From Prorocentrum cordatum (taxonomy: Eukaryota; Sar; Dinophyceae; Prorocentrales; Prorocentraceae), in assembly GCA_963575745.1 (NCBI GenBank), contig CAUYUJ010005653.1, forward strand, positions 1 through 49,007: a DNA stretch of 49,007 nucleotides, written 5' to 3'. The notes under the pieces are model-generated. The model saw only the letters and a list, made by a program, of their open reading frames with translations, made no database searches and was not told where the DNA came from. This document shows, piece by piece, positions 1-9,842 of this stretch. The first letter of the stretch is position 1. Every line of letters starts with the position of its first letter. A program made the translations under genes and the position numbers.

Positions 1-1632
1 CAGTTCGTCGCTTGATTTCCCAATGTCTTGCAGCGCCAGCGGTGCCCTCGCCGCGGACTCCGGCGGGGCAAAGGCGAAGCGGGGGGGGCGACGACGACGA
101 GGGCGGGGCGAGGAGGGAGGGAAGGGGGGGGCGAGGAGGAGCGACAGGAAGGCGTCACCGAAGTGCTGCGAAAGTTTCCCAAGACGGCGCAGGAGCCGCC
201 GGGGGTGTTTCCCCCAACGACGGCCGCGGCGCGGCGGCGGCGGGATCGCGCGGCAGCGCAATTGATTGGCGAAATTCGTTTCGCCTTGGTCCTCTAAGTC
301 CTGGAAGACACGACGCCAAAATCTATCAAATAATTCTGGTTCTAAGAAAGCGCTCTGGTGGACGTAGTCGGTAACATTTTTGCTGTAATCGTGGTGCTCC
401 CAGCGCCCCGTCTCTTTCTTAATGTCCTTTTTCACGTGTTGTAGGCATCGCACGTGCGTGGCTAATGGGAAGCGGTCTTGAAACACGCTGACCAGGGCAG
501 CCCCGCCATCTAGGTACACCGCTGACGTTTGTTCCACCAAATCAATACCGACATGCCTCATTGATTCGATCACGCTGTCCACCGACGCCCCCGCTGCTTC
601 GTTGTTTTCTTGAGGTACGAGCGCGAAGGCCAAAGGTGCGAACGTAGTCGTCCATTCACCCCTTGCGAGGCGCACCCCCAACCAGCCTAATCCTATTAAC
701 TTGAACTTCTGGAGGCCTTGGTCGCGCGTTCCGTCGCAGCACAAACGAAACTTGTATTCGGGCCCATGTTGTTTGATCATATCCTCTGCCAAACTTATGA
801 GGTACCGGCACCGAAACACAATGATGAGGGACTCTTTGTGTGAGTGGGCGGGGTCCACGATTAACCGCCACTCTGGGTCCCCGGGCCGGGGGATTCGGTC
901 GTTCGCCAAGTCTTCCCATTCGCTCCGTGCGGACGGCGCCGACCGGGCGCCAGCGGCACGATGCAATGCTGTCCTTGCCTCGTACACAGCGGTCTCCTTC
1001 GGTGGGTATGTTGCCTTAGCGCCCGCCTCGATCCTCTGGTTTATTTGAGTAGAAACAGAGAGCGGATTGGCTGCCATCTCTTTTTTGATTCCCTCTTTGT
1101 TCTTCCGAACTTGGCATTTGGATAACTGTGGCTCGTGCGTGCCAGCTTCGTAATAATGAACAACTCCATGTTGCAATGTGTACTTCATGCGAACTTTACA
1201 CAGGCCGTTATTCGTGCCATGTTCAGCTGAATATTGTTTGCAATAAACAAGAACGTACTGTTCTGGAGCCCCGTCTTCTCCCACCACGGCACGGAAATTT
1301 GCAATTTGCATTGTTTTGCCTGCAAGCTCGTCCCTGACGAATGTTTCGAAAGGCCCCGAGATCTGGCGCCCTGGGCCGATTTCTGTCCACACTGGTTTGG
1401 CATATGCGGCCGCTGTTGGTTCTGGGCCTTCGGGATCCTCTTCTTTCACGCGTGATAACCCTGGTGGGCCGCTCGACGCGCCTGCGCCAGCAGCATCCTG
1501 TTCCTCCTTCGCACGTGTTGAAACCGGTTGCGGCGCCGATGAAGCGGCATTCGATGACGAACCTGAAGAAAAACGCCCTTCTGCAGCGTGTGGGCCGTGG
1601 GGGCCGTCCACTGCATATTGGAGATTGTTTTC
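1..1632 (-). CDS. MULE-type (Mutator-like) transposase, partial, runs off left edge
   Basis: One frame is open from 1632 down to base 1 (544 codons), with no stop and no convincing start. Upstream in frame is TAG at 1633-1635 inside ATTACCCCTAG|G, which reads well as a 3' splice site. Order of parts: a low-complexity acidic/Ser linker; a Cys-rich segment (VLVYCKQY, then GLCKVRMKYTL and YYEAGTHEP) resembling the WRKY/FAR1-like zinc domain common in MULE proteins; a linker; then the DDE catalytic region. Visible catalytic-type motifs are CCDGTRDQG (about 738-715), the FAPLAFALVPQENN strand, YLDGGAALVS (about 516-487) and FPLATHVRCLQHVKKDI. These are the two Asp and the C..H of MULE transposases; the final Glu should lie further left, perhaps off the window. 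Below about 260 the frame becomes Pro/Arg-rich and may be intron. The protein would act in the nucleus, cutting element ends. No terminal inverted repeats were identified. Confidence 0.8.
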
Positions 1633-1654
1633 CTAGGGGTAATTAGCGAGAAAA

Positions 1655-1829
1655 GAACGACGACCGACGACGACAACGACGACCACAACGATTGCGATGA
1701 CCACGACGACGACGGACGACGATGACGACAAGGACAACGATTACAGCGACAACGACGACGACGGACGACAATGGACGACGACGGACGACGACGGACGACG
1801 ACAGACGACGATGACGACGACGACGACGT

Positions 1830-1874
<45 letters not shown>

Positions 1875-1917
1875 ACGACTGACGACTGCGACGACGGACG
1901 ACGACGACCGACGACGA
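1655..1917. repeat. GAC/ACG trinucleotide array
   Basis: Imperfect (GAC)n with ACGACGACGG variants. It lies directly upstream, in minus-strand sense, of the MULE exon, so it is probably intronic. The Asp/Thr/Val-runs in its open frames are by-products. Confidence 0.9.
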
Positions 1918-1940
1918 TTCAGCGCAGAGCATATTGAATG

Positions 1941-2450
1941 TCAGCGATCCTCTTGTGGCGTCAACCGGCGACTCTGCGACGCCCGCCACAGCCACAATGC
2001 AGTTGGTTTGTCGGCGGCGGCACGTATGTGTAGAGGAACGTCATATTCGGGTTTTGCAGGTTCTCCGTCTGCAGCGGGCCGCCTAGGGTTCAAACCACGC
2101 GATGGCGGTCGGGGGGCGGCAGGCGACGCAGGTGAACCGTGCAGGGCACAAGCCGTGCCTGCCCAAAAGCGCATCGGGATACCGTGGCCTTTGTATTGTA
2201 ATTGGTCAGCAAGCTGTAAGCCGGTAGCGTTGCGGATGCGCACCATGTCCTCGTACCTCTCGTCGAAATGTGCATCGCGGCGGCGGGCGATGGCCTCGCG
2301 GTGCAGGTTGACGAGGTTATACTGCGCCACGCTCTGGGTCGGCCTGTCCTCGCCAAGATCGTCTGCGGGTTCGCTGCGCGGGCGAAGGCGATCTTCTTGG
2401 AGGCGTAAACTCTTCGCGATATTCCTCCCAGGGCGGGCCGCAAAGCGCAA
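1941..2450 (-). CDS. Hypothetical exon, possibly 5' part of the MULE gene
   Basis: A 169-codon minus-strand frame ending in TGA at 1941. The middle has the composition of real protein and no internal repeat: charged, helix-like text such as VAQYNLVNLHREAIARR and DERYEDMVRIRNATGLQLAD. Transcription on this strand would carry it into the MULE exon at 1632 across the GAC array, so it may be an upstream exon of that gene, but no shared domain proves it. The last ~45 codons could be intron read-through. I do not recognise the family. Its 5' side abuts the CT microsatellite at 2480-2519, again as expected of an intron. Confidence 0.4.
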   Translation of the reverse strand: MRFAARPGRNIAKSLRLQEDRLRPRSEPADDLGEDRPTQSVAQYNLVNLHREAIARRRDAHFDERYEDMVRIRNATGLQLADQLQYKGHGIPMRFWAGTACALHGSPASPAAPRPPSRGLNPRRPAADGEPAKPEYDVPLHIRAAADKPTALWLWRASQSRRLTPQEDR

Positions 2451-2479
2451 TGTTTGTTTGTTCGTTTGTTTGTTTGTCC

Positions 2480-2525
<46 letters not shown>

Positions 2526-2690
2526 CCTACTTCCCTTCTTCCTTCTTCCTTTCTTTTCTCGTTCCCCCCATCGTTTGTCCGTGTTTTTCTCTTTCCTCCC
2601 TCCTTTTCCCCCTTCTGTGTTTGTCTCCGTCTATGCACCTCCACTCCCGCCCTTACATCCTCCGCCCTTCCTCCTGCCCCCCTACCATGA
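2480..2690. repeat. CT dinucleotide microsatellite and pyrimidine-rich tract
   Basis: Pure (CT)n at about 2480-2519 followed by irregular CTTCC/CCTTTC sequence to about 2690. On the minus strand it is a GA-rich, probably intronic stretch. Confidence 0.85.
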
Positions 2691-2713
2691 GGGAGGACAG
2701 ATTCTCGTTTTAC

Positions 2714-2818
2714 ATTTGTGCGTCCAGTTCGTTGACCTCTGGGTGCTCGCGGAGGAAACGCTCCATCGTCGCATCACTGAATGGTGCGTCTTGCGCTGCC
2801 AATCCGCTAATCGTGACT
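2714..2818 (-). CDS. Short candidate exon upstream of the MULE-strand frames
   Basis: Minus-strand frame reading GLAAQDAPFSDATMERFLRE then HPEVNELDAQ. It ends just before CACAAAT|GTAAAAC, a good 5' splice site (GT at 2713-2712). A possible acceptor is ATTAG near 2800. Composition looks coding, but it is too short to assign. If real it would splice across the CT tract into the frame at 2450-1941. Confidence 0.3.
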
Positions 2819-3349
2819 TCTAACACGCATAAGGAAACCGCAATGCCGCGCATGACGCAACAGGGCATGAATAACGCACGGACCGGCAAGCACGCCGATG
2901 GAAAGCAAATTGCGATTGCTGCACGAAGATTAAAACATAACAAAAAAAAACCTCACGGGAAGCAAGAGCGGAAGGGATACATCTGAGAGGATGGGACAGG
3001 ACTAGATCATATATGAAGAACAATAGAGAATTTGGAAGAAAAGCATACATACATGAGAGATAGATGCACAGGAGAAATACTGGTCGAGAAATGTTGTAGT
3101 CGTCAAGTAGGCCGACAGCATGAATTTATGAGCGGACGCATACATAGCAACGCGGAGAACATTCGCGAATACAATGTGTTATATAGCCTGAATAATGATT
3201 ATGAGGGTTTTCCGCGTTCGCACGTCGCCGCTGTTTTAAAATATTGCCCATGTATGCGTCGACGAGACATCGTTAGAAATAGTATTTCTGGGTTTTCGTG
3301 CGCGCGCGTACGGGTTCTTAATTTCATAGTATGTATGCAATATTAATAT
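2819..3349. other. AT-richer unique sequence, no gene recognised
   Basis: Noticeably less GC than its surroundings. A plus-strand frame of 104 codons (3032-3346) has an ATG but no recognisable domain, and the minus-strand frames are equally short. I see no convincing coding signal. Confidence 0.5.
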
Positions 3350-3662
3350 GGAAACCAATGGACATATATATATATATATGTACATATGGAAACCAGTGGT
3401 AATAATTATAATATTTTCTAGTGGTGATTATTGACACCCGTAGTAGGTATGGAATCCCGTAGTAGTGTTAATAAGGAAACCCTGATTATTACGGATGCCA
3501 TAGAGTTGTAAATGTGGAACGCCGTGGTAATGTAATTATGCAAGCTCGTGGTGATTCTGACAGATTCCATAGTGGTGTAAATGTGGAAACCTGTGGTGGT
3601 GTAGTTGTGGAAACCCGTGGTTGTTAGTATGAAAATCCATGTTTGTGTAATTATGGAAATTC
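3350..3662 (+). repeat. Degenerate ~20-24 bp satellite (ATGGAAACCCGTGGTGGT type)
   Basis: Tandem, diverged copies of a unit close to TATGGAAACCCGTGGTGGTT, with a short (TA)n at 3369-3382. The same unit recurs at 4866-5240 on this strand and at 10858-11100 on the opposite strand. Confidence 0.8.
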
Positions 3663-3812
3663 TAGACGCTTCGCGTATCCCCACCAGCCCGTCCAGAAAT
3701 GAGTCCCAGGGGAGTGGAGGTTATGAGGGAAGCGGGGGAGCATGCAGAAGAACAAAGGGCGGGGTGAGCCGCCATATACCCCAAGAGGGGGAGGATGTAG
3801 GAGGAGCCGTCG

Positions 3813-4027
3813 TCGTCGGAGTAGGAGGAGGAACAGGAGGAGCAGGAGGAGGAGCAGGAGGAGGAGGAGGAGGAATATAAGGAGGAGGAGATGGAGGACT
3901 GCGAGGACGAGGAGGACGAGAAGGAGGAAAAGGAGAAGGAGGAGGAGGAGGAGGAGGAGGAGGAGGAGGAGGGGGAGGGGGAGGAGGGGGAGGAGGGAAG
4001 GAAGAAAAAGAGGAGGAGGAGGAGGAC
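3813..4027. repeat. GGA trinucleotide array
   Basis: (GGA)n with occasional interruptions, inside composite element copy 1. Open frames here are Glu, Gly or Arg runs and carry no gene signal. Confidence 0.9.
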
Positions 4028-4035
4028 AATGGCGA

Positions 4036-4725
4036 GCTTGGGGGCCTCTTGGGCCGTCTTTGGGGCCTCTTGGCGGTCCCGGGGGCCTCTTGCGTATCTC
4101 GGGGGGCCTCTTGTGGCCTCTTGGGGGTCTCTTGGGGGCTTCTTAGAGGCCTCATGGGGGCTTTTTGGGGCCTCTTGGGGCTCTCTTGGGGCGCTTTTGG
4201 CGCGCTCTTGGGAGCCTTCGAGGCGCTCTTGGGGCCATCTTGGAGGAGATCTATCAAAGAAGGGGGGTTCCCCAATTAGCGCTGCCCCTCAAGAGTGCCT
4301 CGAGTCGCCTCTTGGGCGCCCCAAGAGGCCAAAATCCTTCCAAAACCTAGGTAAAATCAATGTTTGTTGCTTTCTCGCCTTTTCGCTCTTGGAGCCGTCT
4401 TGGGTCATCTTGGACTCTCTTGGGGCCTCTTGGGGGTCTCTTGGCAACGTCTTGGAGGCTTCTTGGGGGCCTCTTGGGGTCTCTTGGGGCCCTCTTGAGG
4501 CGCTCTTGGGGCGCTCTTGGGAGCATTCGGGGCGCTCTTTGGGCCATCTTGGAGGAGATCTATCAAAGAGGGGGGGGGTGCTTATTAGCCCTGCCCCTCC
4601 AGAGTGCCTCGAGTCGCCTCTTGGGCCCCCCCAAGATGCCAAAATCCTTCCAAAACCTAGGTAAAATCAATGTTTTGTGTTTTCTCGCCAGTTCGCTCTT
4701 GGAGCTGTCTTGGGCCATCTTGGAC
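4036..4725 (+). repeat. GCCTCTTGGGG-type minisatellite with a 309-bp internal duplication
   Basis: Degenerate ~10-bp units built on CTCTTGGGGC. A longer segment starting at CCATCTTGGAGGAGATCTAT (4235) recurs at 4544, an offset of 309 bp, including the landmark CCAAAACCTAGGTAAAATC. Similar text occurs at 12360-12680, 17270-17600 and, on the opposite strand, 42020-42300. Confidence 0.85.
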
Positions 4726-4865
4726 GCTCTGACAACTCGCGACCGGCCCCGTCCAGGTCAGTGGGGAGGGGTAAGGGGAGGGGTAAACCCCTCCCCGAAG
4801 GGGAAGAAGGGGGTTGGCAGAGGAAACTCCCTAGACCACCTACGCCCTAAAGGGCTGGTGGGACT

Positions 4866-5240
4866 TGTGGTGGTGTAAATATGGAAACCCGTGGTGGTCC
4901 TTATGGAAATTTGTAGTGGTGTAATTAGGGAAACCCGTGGTAGCATAAATATGGAAACCCGTGGTTGTTATTATGGAGTAAATAAGTATGGAAACCCGTA
5001 GTGGTTGTTAAGGAAACCCGTAGGGGTTGATAAGGAAACCCGTGGTAATTGTTATGGAAACCCGTGGTGGTTATTATGGAAACTTGTGGTGGTTGTTATG
5101 AAAACCCGTGGTGGTTGTTATGGAAGCCCGTGGTAGTTGTTATGGAAACCCGTGGTGGCTGTTATGGAAACCCGTGTTGGCAGTTATGGAAACCCGTGTT
5201 CAGTTATGGAAACCCGTGTTCAGTTATGGAAACCCGTCTC
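4866..5240 (+). repeat. ATGGAAACCCGTGGTGGTT satellite, second block
   Basis: Continuation of the block at 3350-3662, and more regular here (units of about 20-24 bp from 5050 to 5240). The 95-codon frame made of MLWKPVVV-type repeats is an artefact of the satellite. Confidence 0.85.
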
Positions 5241-5443
5241 CCTGAGAACAGAACGGGCTCTCTAAACCACTCACGCCCAAAGGGCTGGTGGGACTTCGAA
5301 TGCCACCATGTGTGGACATGGTGCTTCCGGCTGTAGCATGTGTAGAAACGAAGTGACTCTGGTGGTACACGTGGTAAGTCGGCATCTTTGTCCGAGTCGT
5401 TGTCCACATGCAGTTCCGTAAATCCAACTCGCAATTTTGAAAA
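5241..5443. other. Spacer carrying a CCCACCAGCCC-type element end
   Basis: Contains CGCCCAAAGGGCTGGTGGGA at 5270-5293, the same right end as the composite element. An inverted match, TCCCACCAGCCCTCTGGGCG, lies at 5889-5908. A minus-strand frame (5204-5434) has weakly protein-like composition but no recognisable domain. Confidence 0.4.
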
Positions 5444-5560
5444 TTATGCTAACGGAGTTCCCCACATAAAGAGATTAACGGTTTCGTGGGACCCATTTTC
5501 TTGATGCCCTCCTCGCTTTGGCGGGGCCCCGCTGGAAGGGGGGAGGGCTACGAAACCTGG
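5444..5560 (+). repeat. Leader segment of satellite block 1 (duplicated at 7686-7765)
   Basis: AATTATGCTAACGGAGTTCC ... GTTTCGTGGGACCCATTTTC followed by the first CCCTCCTCGC. Essentially the same ~75 bp precedes the second satellite block at 7686, which marks the edge of the duplicated unit. Confidence 0.8.
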
Positions 5561-5667
5561 CGAGGTTTGGAAAAGATGCGTGTAGGAACTTATGAGGAGG
5601 GGACATGGGACGGGAGGGTGTATATCGCTGATGCATCATGGGTTCTATCTGGTCCCAATCCTCCCTT

Positions 5668-5787
5668 CTCCTCCTCCTCCTCCTCCTCCTCCTCCTCCTC
5701 CTCCTCCTCCTCCTCCTCCTCCTCCTCCTCCTCCCCCTCCTCCCTCTTCCTCCTCCCCCTCCTCCTCCTCCTCCTCATCCTGTCCGC
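5668..5787. repeat. TCC trinucleotide array
   Basis: Nearly pure (TCC)n. It lies between the inverted CCCACCAGCCC-type motifs at about 5280 and 5890. Confidence 0.9.
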
Positions 5788-5914
5788 TCATGTTGAAAGG
5801 GTTTGCCGAGGCCCTGGAGGACCCCTTGGTGTGCACTAGGCTCAGCGACCTTGCAGACATGTAAGGAGCTCCGGCACACAGACTCTCAATCCCACCAGCC
5901 CTCTGGGCGTTGGT

Positions 5915-7346
5915 GGTTTCCTCGCTCAGGCGGGGCCTCCCTGAAGGGGTGGGAGGGGCACGAAACCGTGTAAAGAGTATGGTTTTCCGATACCCTCCTC
6001 GCTCAGGCGGGGCCTCTCTGGAGGGGTGGGAGGGGCACGAAGACATGTAAATAGTATGGTTTTCCGATGCCCTCCTCGCTCAGGCGGGGCCACCCTGGAG
6101 GGGTGGGAGGGGCACGAAACCATGTAAATAGTATGGTTTTCGGATATCCTCCTCGCTCAGGCGGGGCCTCCGTGGAGGTGTGGGAGGGGCACGAAACCAT
6201 GTAAATAGTATGGTTTTCCGATACCATCCTCGCTCAGGCGGGGCCTCCCTGGAGGGGTGGGAGGGGCACGAAACCATGTAAATAGTATGGTTTTCGGATA
6301 CCCTCCTCGCTCAGGCGGGGCCTCCCTGGAGGTGTGGGAGGGGCACGAAACCATGTAAATAGTATGGTATTCCGATACCCTCCTCGCTCAGGCGGGGCCT
6401 CCCTGGAGGGGTGGGAGGGGCACGAAACCATGTAAATAGTATGGTTTTCGATACCCTCCTCGCTCAGGCGGGGCCTCCCTGGAGGGGTGGGAGGGGCACG
6501 AAACCATGTAAATAGTATGGTATTCCGATACCCTCCTCGCTCAGGCGGGGCCTCCCTGGAGGGGTGGGAGGGGCACGAAACCATGTAAATAGTATGGTTT
6601 CGGATGCCCTCCTCGCTCAGGCGGGGCCTCCCTGGAGGGGTGGGAGGGGCACGAAACCATGTAAATAGTATGGTTTTCCGATACCCTCCTCGCTCAGGCG
6701 GGGCCTCCCTGGAGGGGTGGGAGGGGCACGAAACCAGGTATGGTAATAATATGGTTTTCCGATACCCTCCTCGCTCAGGCGGGGCCTCCCTGGAGGGGTG
6801 GGAGGGGCACGAAACCATGTAAATAGTATGGTTTTCCGATACCCTCCTCGCTCAGGCGGGGCCTCCCTGGTGGGAGTGGGGTGTAAATAGTATGGTATTC
6901 CGATACCCTCCTCGCTCAGGCGGGGCCTCCCTGGAGGGGTGGGAGGGGCACGAAACCATGTAAATAGTATGGTTTTCGGATACCCTCCTCGCTCAGGCGG
7001 GGCCTCCCTGGAAGGGTGGGAGGGGTACGAAACCATGTAAGGGTACCCTCCTCGCTCAGGCGGGGCCTCCGTGGAGGTGTGGAAGGGGCACGAAACCATG
7101 TAAATAGCATGGTTTTCCGATACCCTCCTCGCTCAGGCGGGGCCTCTCTGGAGGGGTGGAAGGGGCACGAAACCATGTAAATAGTATGGTTTTCCGATAC
7201 ACTCCTCGCTCAGGCGGGGCCTCCTTGGAGGGGTGGAAGGGGCACGAAACCATGTAAATAGTATGGTATTTCGATACCCTCCTCGCTCAGGCGGGGCCTC
7301 CCTGGAGGGGTGGGAGGGGCACGAAACCATGTAAGTAGTATGGTTT
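5915..7346 (+). repeat. 77-bp satellite, block 1 (diverged, ~18 units)
   Basis: Units are built from CCCTCCTCGCTCAGGCGGGG, then CCTCCCTGGAGGGGTGGGAG, then CACGAAACCATGTAAATAGT and ATGGTTTTCCGATA. Many units differ in length (a deleted unit near 6870, short units near 7040). Each unit holds two small inverted repeats: ACCAT...ATGGT, and CCTCC with GGAGG. The 65-codon frames seen in every reading frame on the minus strand are by-products of the period. Confidence 0.95.
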
Positions 7347-7600
7347 TCGGTATGGAGTGGTATGGAATGGTATGGTAGGTATGGTATGGTACGGTATGGT
7401 ATGATATGGTATGGTATGGTACTGGAGGTATGGTATGGTATGGTACGGTGTGGCATTGGTGTGATATGGTATGGTATGCTATGGTACGCCATGGTATGGT
7501 ATGGTACGGTATGGTGCGTATGGTGTGGTATGGTATGGTATGGTATGGTATGTGTGGTAGGAGCTATGGTATGGTATGGTGTGTGTGGTAGGTATAATAT
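7347..7600 (+). repeat. TATGG pentanucleotide array (first)
   Basis: (TATGG)n with variants ACGG, GTGG and ACTGG. It joins satellite block 1 through AGTATGGTTTTCGGTATGGA, so it looks like a local expansion of the AGTATGGT piece inside the 77-bp unit. Confidence 0.9.
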
Positions 7601-7686
7601 TGTGCTGTATGGAAGATGGAGCGGGAGGTGGGTGGGAAGGAGAGGGTGTTCGGGGAAAACAAAAACCCCACTCAGGATGTGGGTAA
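7601..7686 (+). repeat. Closing segment of duplicated satellite unit (first copy)
   Basis: ATATTGTGCTGTATGGAAGA ... GGAAGGAGAGGGTGTTC ... CAGGATGTGGG. The same ~90 bp closes the second unit at about 9670-9765. Confidence 0.8.
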
Positions 7687-9553
7687 AATTATGCTAACGG
7701 AGTTCCCCACATAAAGAGATTAACGGTTTCGTGGGACCCATTTTCTTAATGCCCTCCTCGCGACGCTGGAGGGGTGGGAGGGGCACGAAACCATGTAAAT
7801 AGTATGGTATTCCGATACCCTCCTCGCTCAGGCGGGGCCTCCCTGGAGGGGTGGGAGGGGCACGAAACCATGTAAATAGTATGGTATTCCGATACCCTCC
7901 TCGCTCAGGCGGGGCCTCCCTGGAGGGGTGGGAGGGGCACGAAACCATGTAAATAGTATGGTATTCCGATACCCTCCTCGCTCAGGCGGGGCCTCCCTGG
8001 AGGGGTGGGAGGGGCACGAAACCATGTAAATAGTATGGTATTCCGATACCCTCCTCGCTCAGGCGGGGCTTCCCTGGAGGGGTGGGAGGGGCACGAAACC
8101 ATGTAAATAGTATGGTATTCCGATACCCTCCTCGCTCAGGCGGGGCCTCCCTGGAGGGGTGGAAGGGGCACGAAACCATGTAAATAGCATGGTTTGCCGA
8201 TACCCTCCTCGCTCAGGCAGGGCCTCCCTGGAGGGGTGGGAGGGGCACGGAGCTATGTAAAGAGTATGGTTTTCCGATACCCTCTTCGCTCAGGCTGGGC
8301 CTCCCTGGAGGGGTGGGAGGGGCACGAAACCATGTAAATAGTACGGTATTCCGACACCTTCCTCGCTCAGGCGGGGCCTCCCTGGAGGGGTGGGAGGGGC
8401 ACGAAACCATGTAAATAGTATGGTATTCCGATACCCTCCTCGCTCAGGCGGGGCCTCCCTGGAGGGGTGGGAGGGGCACGAAACCATGTAAATACTATGG
8501 TATCCGATACCCTCCTCGCTCAGGCGGGCCTCCCTGGAGGGGTGGGAGGGGCACGAAACCATGTAAATAGTATGGTATTCCGATACCCTCCTCGCTCAGG
8601 CGGGGCCTCCCTGGAGGGGTGGGAGGGGCACGAAACCATGTAAATAGTATGGTATTCCGATACCCTCCTCGCTCAGGCGGGGCCTCCCTGGAGGGGTGGG
8701 AGGGGCACGAAACCATGTAAATAGTATGGTATTCCGATACCCTCCTCGCTCAGGCGGGGCCTCCCTGGAGGGGTGGGAGGGGCACGAAACCATGTAAATA
8801 GTATGGTATTCCGATACCCTCCTCGCTCAGGCGGGGCCTCCCTGGAGGGGTGGGAGGGGCACGAAACCATGTAAATAGTATGGTATTCCGATACCCTCCT
8901 CGCTCAGGCGGGGCCTCCCTGGAGGGGTGGGAGGGGCACGAAACCATGTAAATAGTATGGTATTCCGATACCCTCCTCGCTCAGGCGGGGCCTCCCTGGA
9001 GGGGTGGGAGGGGCACGAAACCATGTAAATAGTATGGTATTCCGATACCCTCCTCGCTCAGGCGGGGCCTCCCTGGAGGGGTGGGAGGGGCACGAAACCA
9101 TGCAAATAGTATGGTATTCCGATACCCTCCTCGCTCAGGCGGGGCCTCCCTGGAGGGGTGGGAGGGGCACGAAACCATGTAAATAGTATGGTATTCCGAT
9201 ACCCTCCTCGCTCAGGCGGGGCCTCCCTGGAGGGGTGGGAGGGGCACGAAACCATGTAAATAGTATGGTATTCCGATACCCTCCTCGCTCAGGCGGGGCC
9301 TCCCTGGAGGGGTGGGAGGGGCACGAAACCATGTAAATAGTATGGTATTCCGATACCCTCCTCGCTCAGGCGGGGCCTCCCTGGAGGGGTGGGAGGGGCA
9401 CGAAACCATGTAAATAGTATGGTATTCCGATACCCTCCTCGCTCAGGCGGGGCCTCCCTGGAGGGGTGGGAGGGGCACGAAACCATGTAAATAGTATGGT
9501 ATTCCGATACCCTCCTCGCTCAGGCGGGGCCTCCCTGGAGGGTGGTGGGAGGG
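7687..9553 (+). repeat. Leader plus 77-bp satellite, block 2 (~23 units, homogeneous)
   Basis: Starts with the leader copied from 5444. It then carries regular 77-bp units, almost all of the ATGGTATTCCGATACC variant. From about 8530 to 9540 the copies are nearly identical, which implies recent expansion or homogenisation, in contrast to block 1. Confidence 0.95.
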
Positions 9554-9770
9554 GCACGCCATGGTATGGTATGGTATGGTACGGTATGGTACGTATGGTG
9601 TGGTATGGTATGGTATGGTATGGTATGGTATGTGTGGTAGGAACTATGGTATGGTATGGTGTGCGTGGTAGGAATAATATTGTGCTGTATGGAAAATGGA
9701 GCGGGAGGTAGGTGGGAAGGAGAGGGTGTTCTGGGAAAACAAGAACCCCACCCAGGATGTGGGGAAATAT
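9554..9770 (+). repeat. TATGG array (second) and closing segment
   Basis: A shorter TATGG array (about 9560-9650) followed by ATATTGTGCTGTATGGAAAA ... CAGGATGTGGGG. It repeats the order seen at 7347-7686 with a few substitutions. Confidence 0.85.
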
Positions 9771-9842
9771 ATGTCTCGGCTGATTGTGCAAACACGGCGT
9801 CATGGCATTGGGTTTCCTGGCGTCCCATGCCCGCCGCATTTC

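Larger units (their letters stand above)
3663..4865 (+). mobile_element. Composite element with CCCACCAGCCC inverted ends (copy 1)
   Basis: Begins GACGCTTCGCG then CCCACCAGCCC (3680-3690) and ends CCTAAAGGGCTGGTGGGA (GGGCTGGTGGG at 4852-4862), so the ends carry an 11-bp inverted repeat. It sits inside the short satellite, which resumes at 4866. Inside are a GGA array, a CTCTTGGGG-type minisatellite and a G-rich tail (GGGGAGGGGTAAAC). Relatives at 12088-12810 and about 17049-17760 share the same order of parts. There is no transposase, so it would be non-autonomous. The end motif is short, and target-site duplications were not established. Confidence 0.5.

Noticed and set aside
5926-9560. Regular 77-bp repetition considered as a CRISPR array
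   Set aside because: Units are repeated in full with no unique spacers, no cas genes are present and the context is eukaryotic.
5926-9839. Dozens of 65-codon minus-strand ORFs (MVSCPSHPSREAPPERGG type) that look like a gene family
   Set aside because: They recur every 77 bp in all three frames because 77 is not a multiple of three and the unit has few stops. They are satellite by-products, not genes.
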